Assembly: GCA_018816345.1 (NCBI GenBank)
Contig: JAHIWG010000061.1
Span: forward strand, 1-47,961
Source of the DNA: Spirochaetota bacterium
Lineage (GTDB): Bacteria > Spirochaetota > Spirochaetia > Treponematales > UBA12059
Direction of reading: 5' to 3'
DNA: 47,961 nt
Both the position numbers and the translations under genes were made by a program. The notes beneath the pieces are model-generated. The model saw only the letters and a program-made list of their open reading frames with translations. It made no database searches and had not been told where the DNA came from. Positions 17,202-25,610 of this stretch are shown here, piece by piece (within the stretch, counting starts at the first letter, position 1; each line of letters begins with the position of its first letter).

Positions 17202-18842
17202 ATGGCAAAAAAGCACGCGGGACTATTCGACGCGTTCATCCGTCCCTACAGGGACTCCGACGTCAGGCTCTATAAGAAGGCCAAGCTCCTGGCGCCCGTC
17301 GCGTTCGCGATCGGCTCCCTGGCGGCCGCGCTCGCCGCGCTGATGACGGCCACGAGGGCGTACGCGGTCGCCGGCCTGCTCCTGGGCCTGATCCTGCTCT
17401 GCGCCCTGTCGCTCGTAATGATGGCGCGGGGCAAGTACGGCCTCGCCTCGGCGATATTCCTGTACGCCCTCTTCGCCGTGATGTTCGCGGCGATTAAATT
17501 CGACCAGTACCGCGATATATACGAGTGCTACGTCTTCGGCACGCTCGGCGGCTTCATACTCATCTGCGCCGGGCTCGTCGCCTCCAGGCCGGCGCACGCC
17601 GCGATCCTCTCGGGGCTCAACCTGGCCGCGATAGCCGCGCTCTACGTCCTCGACTCCCTGCCGCTCGACGGGGGCGTGGTCACCGAGCTCGCCGCCCAGT
17701 CGCTCGGGACGAGCGCCGTCCTCATGATAGCCGGGGGAATTTTCAGCGCCATGGCGATTCGCATGCAATCCGACCTCGTCGCGGAGACGGAGCGCTCGTC
17801 GGGGAGCGCGAGGAGGCAGTTCGAGGAAATGACGGCCGCGGTAGGCGCCGCTCAGTCGTCCGCCCTCGCCATAGGGACGCGGCTATCCAAGGCCGCCCAG
17901 GCGCTTTCCTCGTCGGCGGCGGAGCTGAAGGAGGTCGCCGACGAGGAGACCTCGGGTCTCGCGTCGCTCGACCTCGCGCTGAGCGCCGCGGAAGACGGCG
18001 AGAAAGTAGCCGGGACGACCCAGGACCGCGTCAAGGCCGCGCTCGACCAGTACTCGGCCAAGGTACTCGAGGCCTCCGCCTCCATAGCGCAGATGGTCGA
18101 GTCGGTGGACGGCATCGGCCGCCAGGCGGCCGAGCGGCAGGACGCCATAGGACGCCTGGTGGAGCTGGCGCGGGACGGCGACGAGCGCGTTACCCGCATC
18201 GGGGAGGCCATATCCGGCATAGTCGTCGCGACCGGCAAGATGGAGGAGATGAACACCCTCATAGGCGAGGTCGCGGAGCGTACGAACATGCTAGGCATGA
18301 ACGCCGCCATCGAGGCCGCCCACGCCGGCGACGCCGGCAAGGGCTTCGCCGTCGTCGCCGAGGAGATACGCACGCTCTCGGAGACCGCGGCCGAGGGCTC
18401 CGGGTCCATCGCGGCGATACTCGCCGAGACGAAGGACGTCGTCTCCGGCGCGTCCAAGGCGAGCGCGCAGACGAGCGAGTTCTTCTCGCGCATGTCGGAG
18501 GAGATCCAAAGGGTATCGGCGACCCTCGGGGACCTCCTCGTACGGCTCAAGGAGATATCCGCGGGCACCTCGGGAGTGACGGACGCGATGAGGGGCTTCT
18601 CCTCGCTCGCGGAGGCGGCGAACGACGCGGTAGACGACACGCGGTCGGCCTTCCACGAGACCTCGTCGAGGGCGGCCTCCTCCCGGGTCGTGGCTACCGC
18701 GATGAGGCGCGCCGCGGACAGGATGACGACGGCGTGCGGCGCCCTCCTGTCCCAGGCCTCGGCCCTTAACGAGCTCGGCAGGGAGAACGTCCAGCGCATG
18801 GAGGAACTCAGGGCCAGGCTCGAGGATACGGGCGCCGCTTAA
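17202..18842 (+). CDS. Methyl-accepting chemotaxis protein with polytopic N-terminus
   Basis: 546 residues from ATG 17202, chosen for the GAGGAG site eight or so bases upstream; an in-frame ATG at 17160 precedes it. Instead of a periplasmic sensor it has a run of about six hydrophobic helices (about 25-185), then a cytoplasmic signalling domain with heptads and the conserved tip ([15 protein letters not shown] then [17 protein letters not shown], near 360-395). Receptors of this build sense through the membrane region or an internal signal. A -10-like TATACT at 17166-17171 with an upstream TTGTGC 16 bases before could be the promoter. The signal is unknown. Confidence 0.92.
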   Translation: MAKKHAGLFDAFIRPYRDSDVRLYKKAKLLAPVAFAIGSLAAALAALMTATRAYAVAGLLLGLILLCALSLVMMARGKYGLASAIFLYALFAVMFAAIKFDQYRDIYECYVFGTLGGFILICAGLVASRPAHAAILSGLNLAAIAALYVLDSLPLDGGVVTELAAQSLGTSAVLMIAGGIFSAMAIRMQSDLVAETERSSGSARRQFEEMTAAVGAAQSSALAIGTRLSKAAQALSSSAAELKEVADEETSGLASLDLALSAAEDGEKVAGTTQDRVKAALDQYSAKVLEASASIAQMVESVDGIGRQAAERQDAIGRLVELARDGDERVTRIGEAISGIVVATGKMEEMNTLIGEVAERTNMLGMNAAIEAAHAGDAGKGFAVVAEEIRTLSETAAEGSGSIAAILAETKDVVSGASKASAQTSEFFSRMSEEIQRVSATLGDLLVRLKEISAGTSGVTDAMRGFSSLAEAANDAVDDTRSAFHETSSRAASSRVVATAMRRAADRMTTACGALLSQASALNELGRENVQRMEELRARLEDTGAA

Positions 18843-18878
18843 CGAAGGGAGCCGATCGACGTCGCGCCGGCCGCATAA

Positions 18879-18899
18879 CGCGGCTAGCCGCTAGCCGCG
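18879..18899. repeat. Perfect 10-bp inverted repeat after the chemotaxis receptor
   Basis: CGCGGCTAGC-C-GCTAGCCGCG lies 37 bases beyond the receptor stop, without a T-run. It is a possible transcript-end hairpin or a protein-binding palindrome. Confidence 0.55.
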
Positions 18900-18941
18900 G
18901 GCCGATGGCCGCGGCCCGGCCCGCGGGGATATAGTACTAGG

Positions 18942-18959
18942 CGCTACCCTCGGGTAGCG
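18942..18959 (+). other. Leader hairpin before the lipoprotein gene
   Basis: CGCTACCC-TC-GGGTAGCG, an 8-bp stem with a 2-base loop as written, sits 15 bases before the start codon and next to the ribosome binding site (GGGGGAG), just after a -10-like TATAGT. Such a stem could affect translation initiation. Confidence 0.4.
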
Positions 18960-18973
18960 GGGGAGTCATACAG

Positions 18974-20065
18974 ATGATACGAAAGAACCGCGGGCGCGCC
19001 GCTTGCGCGGAGTACGCGGCGTGCGCCGCGATGATAGCTATCCTTACCCTCGGCGGCTGCGCGAGCGCCGGGCCCGCGACGCGGGAGGCCTCGGCCGGGG
19101 CGCGGCCCACGGTGCGGGAGGAGAACCCGATAAGCCTCGAGACGGCCTTGGACTCCACCAGGGCGTCGATAGAGCTGGCGATGTCGCAGTCCCTGGCCGG
19201 GGCCACGAGGCTAGCGCTCGACAGCGTCGAGGCCGCGCTAGGAACGGCTAAGGACCTCGCCTCCATAGCGGGGGCCTTGGAGGCCAAGTCCTGGGCTCTG
19301 CTATTCGCGGGATCTAGCGAGGCCGCCCGCGAGGCGCTCAGGCAAGCGAGCGCCGTCGGCGCGCCGGCCGGCCCCGGGCGCGCGGTGCTGGAATTCAGGC
19401 TGGCGGCCTTCGACGGCATGGAGGCGGCCAGGAGATCGGCGGCCCGCGCCCTGGAACGCGCCGACCTGGGTCAGCGGGCCGCTACCGCCATAGCGGTGAT
19501 GCTCGGGGAGAAGGATATACGCGATATCAGCCTGGACTCGCCGGAGGCCGCGACCGAGTACGCGACGTACCTCGCCGGGTACAGCCTAGCGCCCGAGCCG
19601 CCTACGGCGCCCGCGCTCGCGGCGGCCTCCGCGCCTCCCGCGGCCGCGGAGGGCCCAGTCGTGGTCGTAGCGAGCCCCGAGTCGGTCGGGGCGGACGACG
19701 CGACTATAGCGGTCGCTCGCCTCGCGTGCAGGGACGCCTTATCGAGACGGGGCGACCTGCGCCTCGTCGACGCGGACTCGAGGAGGACGGCCCTGGACGA
19801 GCTGGAGCTATCGCTCTCGGGCGCGACGGCAGGCGAGAAGGACATGGCCGTGGGCCGCCTGTTCTCGGCCGACTTCGTCGCCGCCGGGAGCGTCGTCAAG
19901 ACGGATTCCGGCTGGCTCGTCGCGTACTCGCTATCGTCGTCCCAGGACGGCAGCATCGTCGCGAGCGGCTTCTCCATGGCGCCGGATCACGCAGGCATCG
20001 CGGCCGCCGCCGCGCGCTTCGCCTCGAGCCTCGACGGCCTGGCCGCCGCGGCCGGGACGCCGTAG
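18974..20065 (+). CDS. Lipoprotein of unknown function, possible CsgG/LpoB-like C-terminus
   Basis: 363 residues. The N-terminus has basic residues, a hydrophobic core and the lipobox LGGC (Cys near 29), so it should be lipidated and exported. Residues 45-205 are alanine-rich and helical, with a repeat-like (TPR-like) character. After a proline/alanine linker (about 207-227), the C-terminal domain (about 228-360) begins with VVVVASPES and includes DALSRRGDLRLVD, resembling the fold of CsgG/LpoB/FlgT-type envelope proteins, in which a nucleotide- or peptide-like Rossmann strand order occurs. That resemblance is weak. The next gene (Tag) starts 9 bp later, so the two probably share a message. 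Confidence 0.7.
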   Translation: MIRKNRGRAACAEYAACAAMIAILTLGGCASAGPATREASAGARPTVREENPISLETALDSTRASIELAMSQSLAGATRLALDSVEAALGTAKDLASIAGALEAKSWALLFAGSSEAAREALRQASAVGAPAGPGRAVLEFRLAAFDGMEAARRSAARALERADLGQRAATAIAVMLGEKDIRDISLDSPEAATEYATYLAGYSLAPEPPTAPALAAASAPPAAAEGPVVVVASPESVGADDATIAVARLACRDALSRRGDLRLVDADSRRTALDELELSLSGATAGEKDMAVGRLFSADFVAAGSVVKTDSGWLVAYSLSSSQDGSIVASGFSMAPDHAGIAAAAARFASSLDGLAAAAGTP

Positions 20066-20074
20066 GCGGCTACC

Positions 20075-20656
20075 GTGCCTCAGTACTCCAGCTACTGCGA
20101 ATACTGCGCGGCCTCGCCGGCCGGCGACCCCAATAAGGCGTACCACGACCTCGAGTACGGCTTCGCTATCGATTCGGACGCGGGCCTTTTCGGTCGGCTC
20201 GTCCTGGAGATCAACCAGGCCGGCCTCTCGTGGGTAACGATCCTGAAGAAGAAGGACGCGTTCCATCGCGCCTACGAAGGCTTCGACGTCGACAGGGTCG
20301 CGTCGTACGGCGAGCGCGACGTCGAACGGCTGCTCTCCGACGCGGGCATTATCAGGAATCGCCTAAAAGTCGCGGCCGCGATAGAGAACGCCCGTCGCAT
20401 CGTCGCGCTCAGGCCCGAGTACGGCTCGTTCGGCGGGTGGCTCGAGGCCTACCATCCGATGGCTAAGGACGCTTGGCTCAAGCTGTTCAAGAAGACGTTC
20501 GTTTTCGTGGGGGGCGAGATAGTGGGCGAATTCCTCATGAGCTCGGGCTATCTGCCCGGGGCCCACGTCCCCGGCTGCCCCGCCGGGGAGCGCGCCGCGG
20601 CTTCGTTCACGAGGCGTCGCGGCGGTGGCACTTCCTCTCCTGATACGCGAGGATAG
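20075..20656 (+). CDS. tag: DNA-3-methyladenine glycosylase I
   Basis: 193 residues from a GTG start. It has the Tag pattern: an N-terminal cysteine, YHDLEYG (His near 24), the helix-hairpin-helix region with NQAGLSWVTIL, and the C-terminal HVPGC pair (His and Cys four apart), which corresponds to the zinc ligands of E. coli Tag. It excises 3-methyladenine from alkylated DNA. Its last 50 bp overlap the end of the convergent typA gene, so the extra C-terminal tail past the zinc ligands (about 25 residues rich in Arg/Gly) is probably dispensable. It likely shares a transcript with the lipoprotein gene upstream. Confidence 0.93.
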   Translation: MPQYSSYCEYCAASPAGDPNKAYHDLEYGFAIDSDAGLFGRLVLEINQAGLSWVTILKKKDAFHRAYEGFDVDRVASYGERDVERLLSDAGIIRNRLKVAAAIENARRIVALRPEYGSFGGWLEAYHPMAKDAWLKLFKKTFVFVGGEIVGEFLMSSGYLPGAHVPGCPAGERAAASFTRRRGGGTSSPDTRG

Positions 20657-22439
20657 TCTTCCGAAGCCTTATGAAATGAGGCGTCACCTCGACCATCTCG
20701 TCGTCCTGCAGGAACTGTATGGCGCGCTCCAGCGTCATCGGCTGGATGGGCGTCAGCGTCAGGGCCTCATCCTTCAGCACCGAGCGCATGTTGGAGAGCT
20801 TCTTCTCCTTGCACGGGTTGACGTTGAGCTCGGAGTCGAGGTTGTGCTCGCCCACGATCATGCCCTCGTAGACCTGCTCCCCGGGTACGACGAACAGCCT
20901 CCCCCGCGGCTCGAGGTGGAAGAGGCCGTAGGTGACGGCCGCCCCGCTGCGGTCGGAGACGAGGGAGCCGGTGAACCGGTTGACGATGTCGCCCCGGTAC
21001 GCCTCGTAGCCGGAGAGGATGGAGTTCATTATGCCGGTCCCCTTGGTATCGGTCAGGAAGGCGTCCCGGTAGCCGATGAGCGCCCGCGATGGCACCGAGA
21101 ACTCGAGCCTGACCCTCGCGCCGTCATGGCAGGTATAGCTGAGCATGCGGCCCTTGCGGGCCGATAGCTTATCGGTGACCACGCCCGCGAATTCCTCGGC
21201 GCAGTCGACGTACAGGTGCTCGATGGGCTCGAGCCGGGCGTCGCCCTCGTACTTGAAGATGACCTCCGGACGGCTTACGCATATCTCGAACCCCTCGCGC
21301 CTGAGCATCTCGATGAGGATGACGAGCTGGAACTCGCCGCGGCCCCGGACGACGAAGCCGCCGCCGCCCTTAGACTCCTCCACCTGTATCGATACGTTAT
21401 TGAGCGTCTCCTTCTGCAGCCGCTCGAAGAGCTTCAGGGATTGGACCTTCTTGCCGTCGGTACCGGCGAAGGGAGAGGTATTGACGAAGAAGCGCATCGC
21501 CACCGTCGGCTCGTCGACGACTATCCGGGGCAGGGCCTTAGGGGCGTCGCGGGTGCATATCGTGTCCCCGATATGGACGTTCTCGATGCCGGAGAGCACG
21601 ATGATGTCCCCGGTCTCGGCGCAGTCCGACTCGACGAGCTTCGGCCCTACGTAGGTATGCAGCTTCGAGATGGAGAGCGCCTCTCTCTGGTTCCCCTCAC
21701 CTATGCGCACGAGGGCGTCCTTGAAGTGGGCGCGCCCGTTGATGACCTTGCCTATGGCCTGCCTCCCGAAATAATCCGAGTACGACAAGTCCGATACGAG
21801 CATCTGGAAAGGCTCCGCCATCGAGAAGCTAGGGCAGGGGAGGTCCCTGAGAATAGCGTTAAGGAGGGGATGGAGGCTGTCGCCCTCGCCTTCGAGGGTC
21901 TCCTTGGCTATGCCGGACCGCCCTATGGCGTAGAGTATGGGGAATTCGAGCTGGGCGTCTGTGGCCCCGAGGTCTATGAACAGGTCGTATATCTCGCTCA
22001 GCACCTCGGCCGGCCTGGCGTCCAGCCTATCTATCTTGTTGATGACGACGATGACGGGAAGCCCGCCCGAGAGCGCCTTGCCGAGCACGAACCGCGTCTG
22101 GGGCAGAGGCCCCTCGGACGCGTCGACCAGGAGGATCGCGCCGTCCACCATCGACAGGGCCCGCTCCACCTCGCCGCCGAAGTCGGCGTGCCCGGGAGTA
22201 TCGAGTATGTTTATCTTCACGCCGTTCCATACCACGGAGCAGTTCTTGGCGGCGATCGTTATGCCCCGCTCGCGCTCCAGGTCCATGCTATCCATCAAGC
22301 GCTCTTGCGTCTGCTGCCCCTCGCGGAACACGCCGGATTGCCTGAACATGGCGTCGACGAGGGTGGTCTTGCCGTGGTCGACGTGCGCGATTATGGCGAT
22401 ATTGCGTATGGAGGGGTTAGAGGAGTCTTTGTGCGTCAA
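20607..22439 (-). CDS. typA: Translational GTPase TypA/BipA
   Basis: 610 residues, the usual length. The GTPase domain has AHVDHGKTT (G1), the RGITI block (G2), DTPGHADFGGEV (G3) and NKIDR (G4), followed by the EF-G-like beta barrel, domains III and V and the TypA-specific C-terminal domain. It is a ribosome-associated GTPase that works in 50S assembly and in stress or cold adaptation. It is read divergently from the deoxynucleoside kinase gene. Its 3' end overlaps tag by 50 bp on the opposite strand. Confidence 0.97.
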   Translation of the reverse strand: MTHKDSSNPSIRNIAIIAHVDHGKTTLVDAMFRQSGVFREGQQTQERLMDSMDLERERGITIAAKNCSVVWNGVKINILDTPGHADFGGEVERALSMVDGAILLVDASEGPLPQTRFVLGKALSGGLPVIVVINKIDRLDARPAEVLSEIYDLFIDLGATDAQLEFPILYAIGRSGIAKETLEGEGDSLHPLLNAILRDLPCPSFSMAEPFQMLVSDLSYSDYFGRQAIGKVINGRAHFKDALVRIGEGNQREALSISKLHTYVGPKLVESDCAETGDIIVLSGIENVHIGDTICTRDAPKALPRIVVDEPTVAMRFFVNTSPFAGTDGKKVQSLKLFERLQKETLNNVSIQVEESKGGGGFVVRGRGEFQLVILIEMLRREGFEICVSRPEVIFKYEGDARLEPIEHLYVDCAEEFAGVVTDKLSARKGRMLSYTCHDGARVRLEFSVPSRALIGYRDAFLTDTKGTGIMNSILSGYEAYRGDIVNRFTGSLVSDRSGAAVTYGLFHLEPRGRLFVVPGEQVYEGMIVGEHNLDSELNVNPCKEKKLSNMRSVLKDEALTLTPIQPMTLERAIQFLQDDEMVEVTPHFIRLRKTILAYQERKCHRRDAS

Positions 22440-22573
22440 GGATTCGTCCTGGGGTGCTTTTTACGGCGGGAGATGCGGTATCATACCGGAATCCGGGACG
22501 ATAGTATACAACCGGCGGCCGTTCTTGCCTAAAACGGGCGGACGCCCTACACTAGCGGCCGAGAAAACATCGT

Positions 22574-23218
22574 ATGAAGAAATACCTCGTACTCGCCGGC
22601 AACATCGGCGCAGGCAAGTCGACGCTCGTCGGACTACTCGCGGAACGCCTCGGCTATAGGCCTTACTACGAGCCCGTCGCCGAGAACCCATACCTCGAGG
22701 ATTTCTACGGCGACATGGAGCGATGGGCCTTCCACTCCCAGGCTTTCTTCCTCACGCACCGCGTGCGCTCGCATCGAGCGCTCATGGACGACCCCTACTC
22801 CGTGGTACAGGACAGGTCTATGTACGAGGACGCCGAGGTATTCGCGCGCAACCTCTACGAGCGCGGCTCCATGAGCGCCCGCGACTGGGGCACCTATAGC
22901 GAGCTGTACCGCACCCTCGCCAGCCTCCTGCCGCCGCCCGACCTCGTCGTCTACCTGAAGGCCTCGGTACCGACGCTCAAGAAGCGCATCGCCAAGCGAG
23001 GTCGGGACTTCGAGGCCGCTATACCCGACGAGTACCTTTCCGGCCTCGACAGGCTCTACGAGGAATGGATCGGCGGCTTCGACCTGTCTCCGGTACTCGT
23101 CGTCCCGGGCGACCGCCTAGACTTCGTCGCCGAGTCGAAGGATTTCGACGCCATCGCGCGGACGGTGGAGAGCCGCCTCAGGGATAAGCAGGGCAGCCTA
23201 TTCCCCATAGGGATGTAG
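22574..23218 (+). CDS. Deoxynucleoside kinase
   Basis: 214 residues of the dNK/dCK/dGK family. The P-loop GNIGAGKS is at 9-16, the QDRS block (near 78) carries the base-specific Arg region and the LID-type KRIAKRGRDFE block (near 137-147) closes over the phosphates. It phosphorylates a deoxynucleoside for salvage in the cytoplasm. The base specificity cannot be read with confidence. The start has only a weak ribosome-binding match. It faces typA across a 134-bp region holding both promoters. Confidence 0.9.
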   Translation: MKKYLVLAGNIGAGKSTLVGLLAERLGYRPYYEPVAENPYLEDFYGDMERWAFHSQAFFLTHRVRSHRALMDDPYSVVQDRSMYEDAEVFARNLYERGSMSARDWGTYSELYRTLASLLPPPDLVVYLKASVPTLKKRIAKRGRDFEAAIPDEYLSGLDRLYEEWIGGFDLSPVLVVPGDRLDFVAESKDFDAIARTVESRLRDKQGSLFPIGM

Positions 23219-23231
23219 GCAAGGGCGCGCG

Positions 23232-24431
23232 TCACCTCGGGGTACGCCTCGTATCGGGGCCGGCCTCTCTTCTCGCCTTATCGGCGAGCAGCCTCGAGTC
23301 GGACGAGGCCTTCACGAGTCCCTTGACGCCCGAGAGGAACGGCAGGAGCCCTAGGAGGAGCGCGCCTAGCGCGAATAGCGGTTTCCCGGTAGCTACGTAG
23401 CCGTAGGCCAGGCCCCCGCCGAAGCCCAGGCTCACGAGCATGCGACGCCCAGCCTCCGCGCGTCGCCTCGCTATACGTTTCTCGTCGGCTATGACGTCCT
23501 GCTCGACGTCGCCCTTATCCGCTCGTCCTTTACGATCCCCGAGGTCTATGGACACCCGCAGGGCTCCCTCGCCGCGGTCGTTCCCGCCGTCGGGCAGGCT
23601 GGCCAGGGCTCCCATGACTTCTTTATGAATAGACTCGCGAAGCTCGGCCGCGGCCTTGGACGTCCTATTGGCGGCATGGCCGCGTTGGCTCGGGCTCCCC
23701 AAGCGGCCCAGGCTCCCCAAGCGGCCTAAGTTCCCCAAATGGCCTAATTCGCCTAGCTTAGCCAAGCGGGAAAGCGTGTCCAGGCGATCTGGCCGGTCCG
23801 AGCCGTCTAACTCGTCTACATCGTCAAGGTCGTCATTGTCGTCCAGGTCGTCATTGTCGTCATGGCGCGCTCGAGGCCTCGCCTCCTCGGCTCGGGCCGA
23901 TCCTAGGAACCCCTTCCCGGAGTCGATCTCGTAGAGAGCTAGCGACCGCTCGATATTCTTCAGCTCGACGCCCCCGAACTCCCGAAAGGAGAGGTCCAGC
24001 TTCCCGGAGACCTGGCGATAGACGTCCTCCGATATCAACAGCGCCCCGGCGGGCGCGACCTGCATGACGCGGGCGGCGACGTTGACTCCGTTGCCGTAGA
24101 CCCGCGAGCCCTCGCGCCATATCTCCCCGAGATGCACCCCTATCCTCGCGAGGCACGAGCCTGAGAGGCCGTGCGATTCGCCGAACGAGTCGAGGGAAAG
24201 GCACAAGTGCAGGGCGCATTGCACGGCGGAGACAGCGCTCGAGAACACGACGAGCAGCTCCGATCCCGTAGCGTCGACTATCTCGCCCTCGTGCTCGGCG
24301 ACCACCGGCGAGGACAGGCGGCGGTACGCCTCGAGCGCCTCGACGGCGCGGCGCTCGTCGCCCGCCACGAGATCGTTGAAGTCGGACAGCTCCACGAATA
24401 GGACCGCCGCGAGAGTGGTATGCGCCGCCAT
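23232..24431 (-). CDS. Adenylate/guanylate cyclase-fold protein with membrane tail
   Basis: 399 residues from ATG 24431; a TTG at 24479 is an alternative. The N-terminal half (about 1-170) is a class III nucleotide cyclase fold, with LFVELSDFNDL in place of the usual LFADI-type metal block and TGSELLVVF in place of GDG, while YGNGVNVAARV keeps the purine-ribose Asn and the Arg. Both metal positions are altered (Asp to Glu, and Asp to Ser/Glu), so activity is doubtful. A charged, repeat-bearing linker (about 200-265) leads to two hydrophobic helices (about 345-385) and a basic tail. It may act as a membrane-linked sensor or partner rather than an enzyme. Confidence 0.75.
   Translation of the reverse strand: MAAHTTLAAVLFVELSDFNDLVAGDERRAVEALEAYRRLSSPVVAEHEGEIVDATGSELLVVFSSAVSAVQCALHLCLSLDSFGESHGLSGSCLARIGVHLGEIWREGSRVYGNGVNVAARVMQVAPAGALLISEDVYRQVSGKLDLSFREFGGVELKNIERSLALYEIDSGKGFLGSARAEEARPRARHDDNDDLDDNDDLDDVDELDGSDRPDRLDTLSRLAKLGELGHLGNLGRLGSLGRLGSPSQRGHAANRTSKAAAELRESIHKEVMGALASLPDGGNDRGEGALRVSIDLGDRKGRADKGDVEQDVIADEKRIARRRAEAGRRMLVSLGFGGGLAYGYVATGKPLFALGALLLGLLPFLSGVKGLVKASSDSRLLADKARREAGPDTRRTPR
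23693..23746. repeat. 18-bp tandem repeats (three units) in the cyclase-fold gene
   Basis: Units at 23693-23710, 23711-23728 and 23729-23746 share the CCCCAA-N2-GGCC core; the first two differ by one base and the third by four or so. They encode the hexapeptide pattern LGxLGx. The next 18 bases (23747-23764) are a decayed fourth unit. A period divisible by three keeps the frame if the number of units changes. Confidence 0.85.
23827..23862. repeat. 18-bp direct repeat pair encoding an Asp-rich hexapeptide
   Basis: Units at 23827-23844 and 23845-23862 differ only at their last base and encode DDNDDL twice on the minus strand. They lie in the linker of the cyclase-fold protein, next to a second 18-bp repeat array. 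Confidence 0.85.
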
Positions 24432-24505
24432 GCATAGAATGTATCCACAGTCGCTACTCGCGGCAAGCTCCAGGCTCAAGATCGAGAAAGAATCAACGAA
24501 CGGTC

Positions 24506-24534
24506 TTGACGATCCTAAGAATCCGATCTATCAT
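24506..24534 (+). promoter_or_regulatory. Promoter of the LacI-family gene
   Basis: TTGACG (24506-24511), a 17-base spacer, then TATCAT (24529-24534). The operator follows directly and covers the predicted start near 24541. The leader before ATG 24552 is only about 11 bases and has no ribosome binding site, so translation may be near-leaderless. Confidence 0.7.
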
Positions 24535-24548
24535 TGCAACCGGTTGCA
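24535..24548. promoter_or_regulatory. LacI-type operator, site 1
   Basis: TGCAACCGGTTGCA, a perfect 14-bp palindrome with the central CG of LacI-family sites, just after the -10 element and three bases before the regulator's start codon. Its position predicts strong autorepression. An identical core recurs at 25584-25596 before the next gene. Confidence 0.88.
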
Positions 24549-24551
24549 TGA

Positions 24552-25562
24552 ATGACTGAAAAACAAAGGCTACGCTCCATCGGCGACATCGCAAGAATCG
24601 CCGGAGTATCGAAATCCACCGTCTCGCGGGCGCTGAACGATAGTCCCCTCATCGGTATCGAGACTAAGGAGCGGATACGCGCGATCGCTAAAGAGCACGA
24701 GTTCTGGCCCAGCGTTACCGCCCGGGCTCTCTCGACGCGCGCGAGCAGGACCGTCGCCTACGTGATAGACGCCTACGACAGCGAATGCGGGCTCGAGTCG
24801 CCGTTCAGCCTCGAGATCATGGGCGGAGCGGCGACGGGACTCAGGGAGCTCGACTACGACATGCTGGTCGTACAGGCCGATCAGCGGAGGGGCGACTGGG
24901 CCGCCGAATACCTCGGATCCGGCCGGGTGGACGGGTTCATACTAATGCCGTACGAGAATAAGCGCCTGCACGTGGAGCGCCTCCTCGAGCTCGATGCCCC
25001 GTTCGTCGTTTGGGGCTTCCGCGACGAGCGGCGGTTCTGCTCGCTGTCTTCCGATAATCGCCGCGGAGGATACCTCGCGGGAGAGCTGCTCGCGGGCCTG
25101 GGGAAGAGGAGCATAGGCTTCATCGGCGGGGACTGCGCCGATCCGGAGGTCGTCGATAGGCGGAAGGGATTCCTCGAGGCCTTGGCCGGGGGCGGCGCGG
25201 GGAACGCCCTCCTCGGAGAGGCAAGCGGCGACTTCTCGGAGGCCTCGGGCCACGCCGCCGCGCTCGAGCTAAGCCGGCGGCACGACGGCCTCGACGCGGT
25301 CTTCGCCGTCGGCGACATGATGGCCATCGGCGCCATGCGGGCTTTCGCCGAGCGCGGCGTCCGCGTTCCGGAGGACGTCGCCGTCGTCGGCTACGACGAC
25401 CTCTTCGTCTCCGCCTTCACGACTCCCGCGCTGACGACAGTGAGCCAGCATATCGCCGACGCCGGGCGGCGGCTCGCGCGCGACGTCGTCGCGCGGATCG
25501 AGCGGGGCGTCGCCGAGGCCGCCACCATTCCCGTGGAGCTCATCAGGCGAGCCTCGGCATAA
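24552..25562 (+). CDS. LacI-family transcriptional regulator
   Basis: 336 residues. The N-terminal HTH is typical (SIGDIARIAGVSKSTVSRALN, with the hinge helix NDSPLIG...RALSTRAS leading on), followed by the periplasmic-binding-protein-like effector domain (about 60-330) with the VVGYDDLFVSAFTTPALTTV block. Such regulators usually bind a sugar or nucleoside. Two copies of the same palindrome lie before this gene and before the gene that follows, so the regulator probably controls itself and that neighbour. No transporter or sugar enzyme is linked, so the effector is unknown. Confidence 0.95.
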   Translation: MTEKQRLRSIGDIARIAGVSKSTVSRALNDSPLIGIETKERIRAIAKEHEFWPSVTARALSTRASRTVAYVIDAYDSECGLESPFSLEIMGGAATGLRELDYDMLVVQADQRRGDWAAEYLGSGRVDGFILMPYENKRLHVERLLELDAPFVVWGFRDERRFCSLSSDNRRGGYLAGELLAGLGKRSIGFIGGDCADPEVVDRRKGFLEALAGGGAGNALLGEASGDFSEASGHAAALELSRRHDGLDAVFAVGDMMAIGAMRAFAERGVRVPEDVAVVGYDDLFVSAFTTPALTTVSQHIADAGRRLARDVVARIERGVAEAATIPVELIRRASA

Positions 25563-25580
25563 CGGATTTTTTTAGGATTC

Positions 25581-25598
25581 TATGCAACCGGTTGCATA
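25581..25598. promoter_or_regulatory. LacI-type operator, site 2
   Basis: TATGCAACCGGTTGCATA, a perfect 18-bp palindrome sharing its 14-bp core with site 1. It lies between the LacI stop and the ribosome binding site (AGGAGG) of the next gene. Confidence 0.9.
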
Positions 25599-25610
25599 TA
25601 GGAGGTAGGT

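Noticed and set aside
17525-18769. 414-codon plus-strand frame in another phase of the chemotaxis receptor
   Set aside because: It is nearly pure Arg/Gly/Ala, typical of a shifted frame in GC-rich DNA, while the real frame has the receptor tip motif.
21216-22532. 438-codon plus-strand frame opposite typA
   Set aside because: TypA motifs are complete on the minus strand. The opposite frame has no motif and extends past the typA start only by chance.
23693-23862. CRISPR-like array
   Set aside because: The 18-bp units are contiguous without spacers and lie in frame within a coding sequence, so they are tandem coding repeats.
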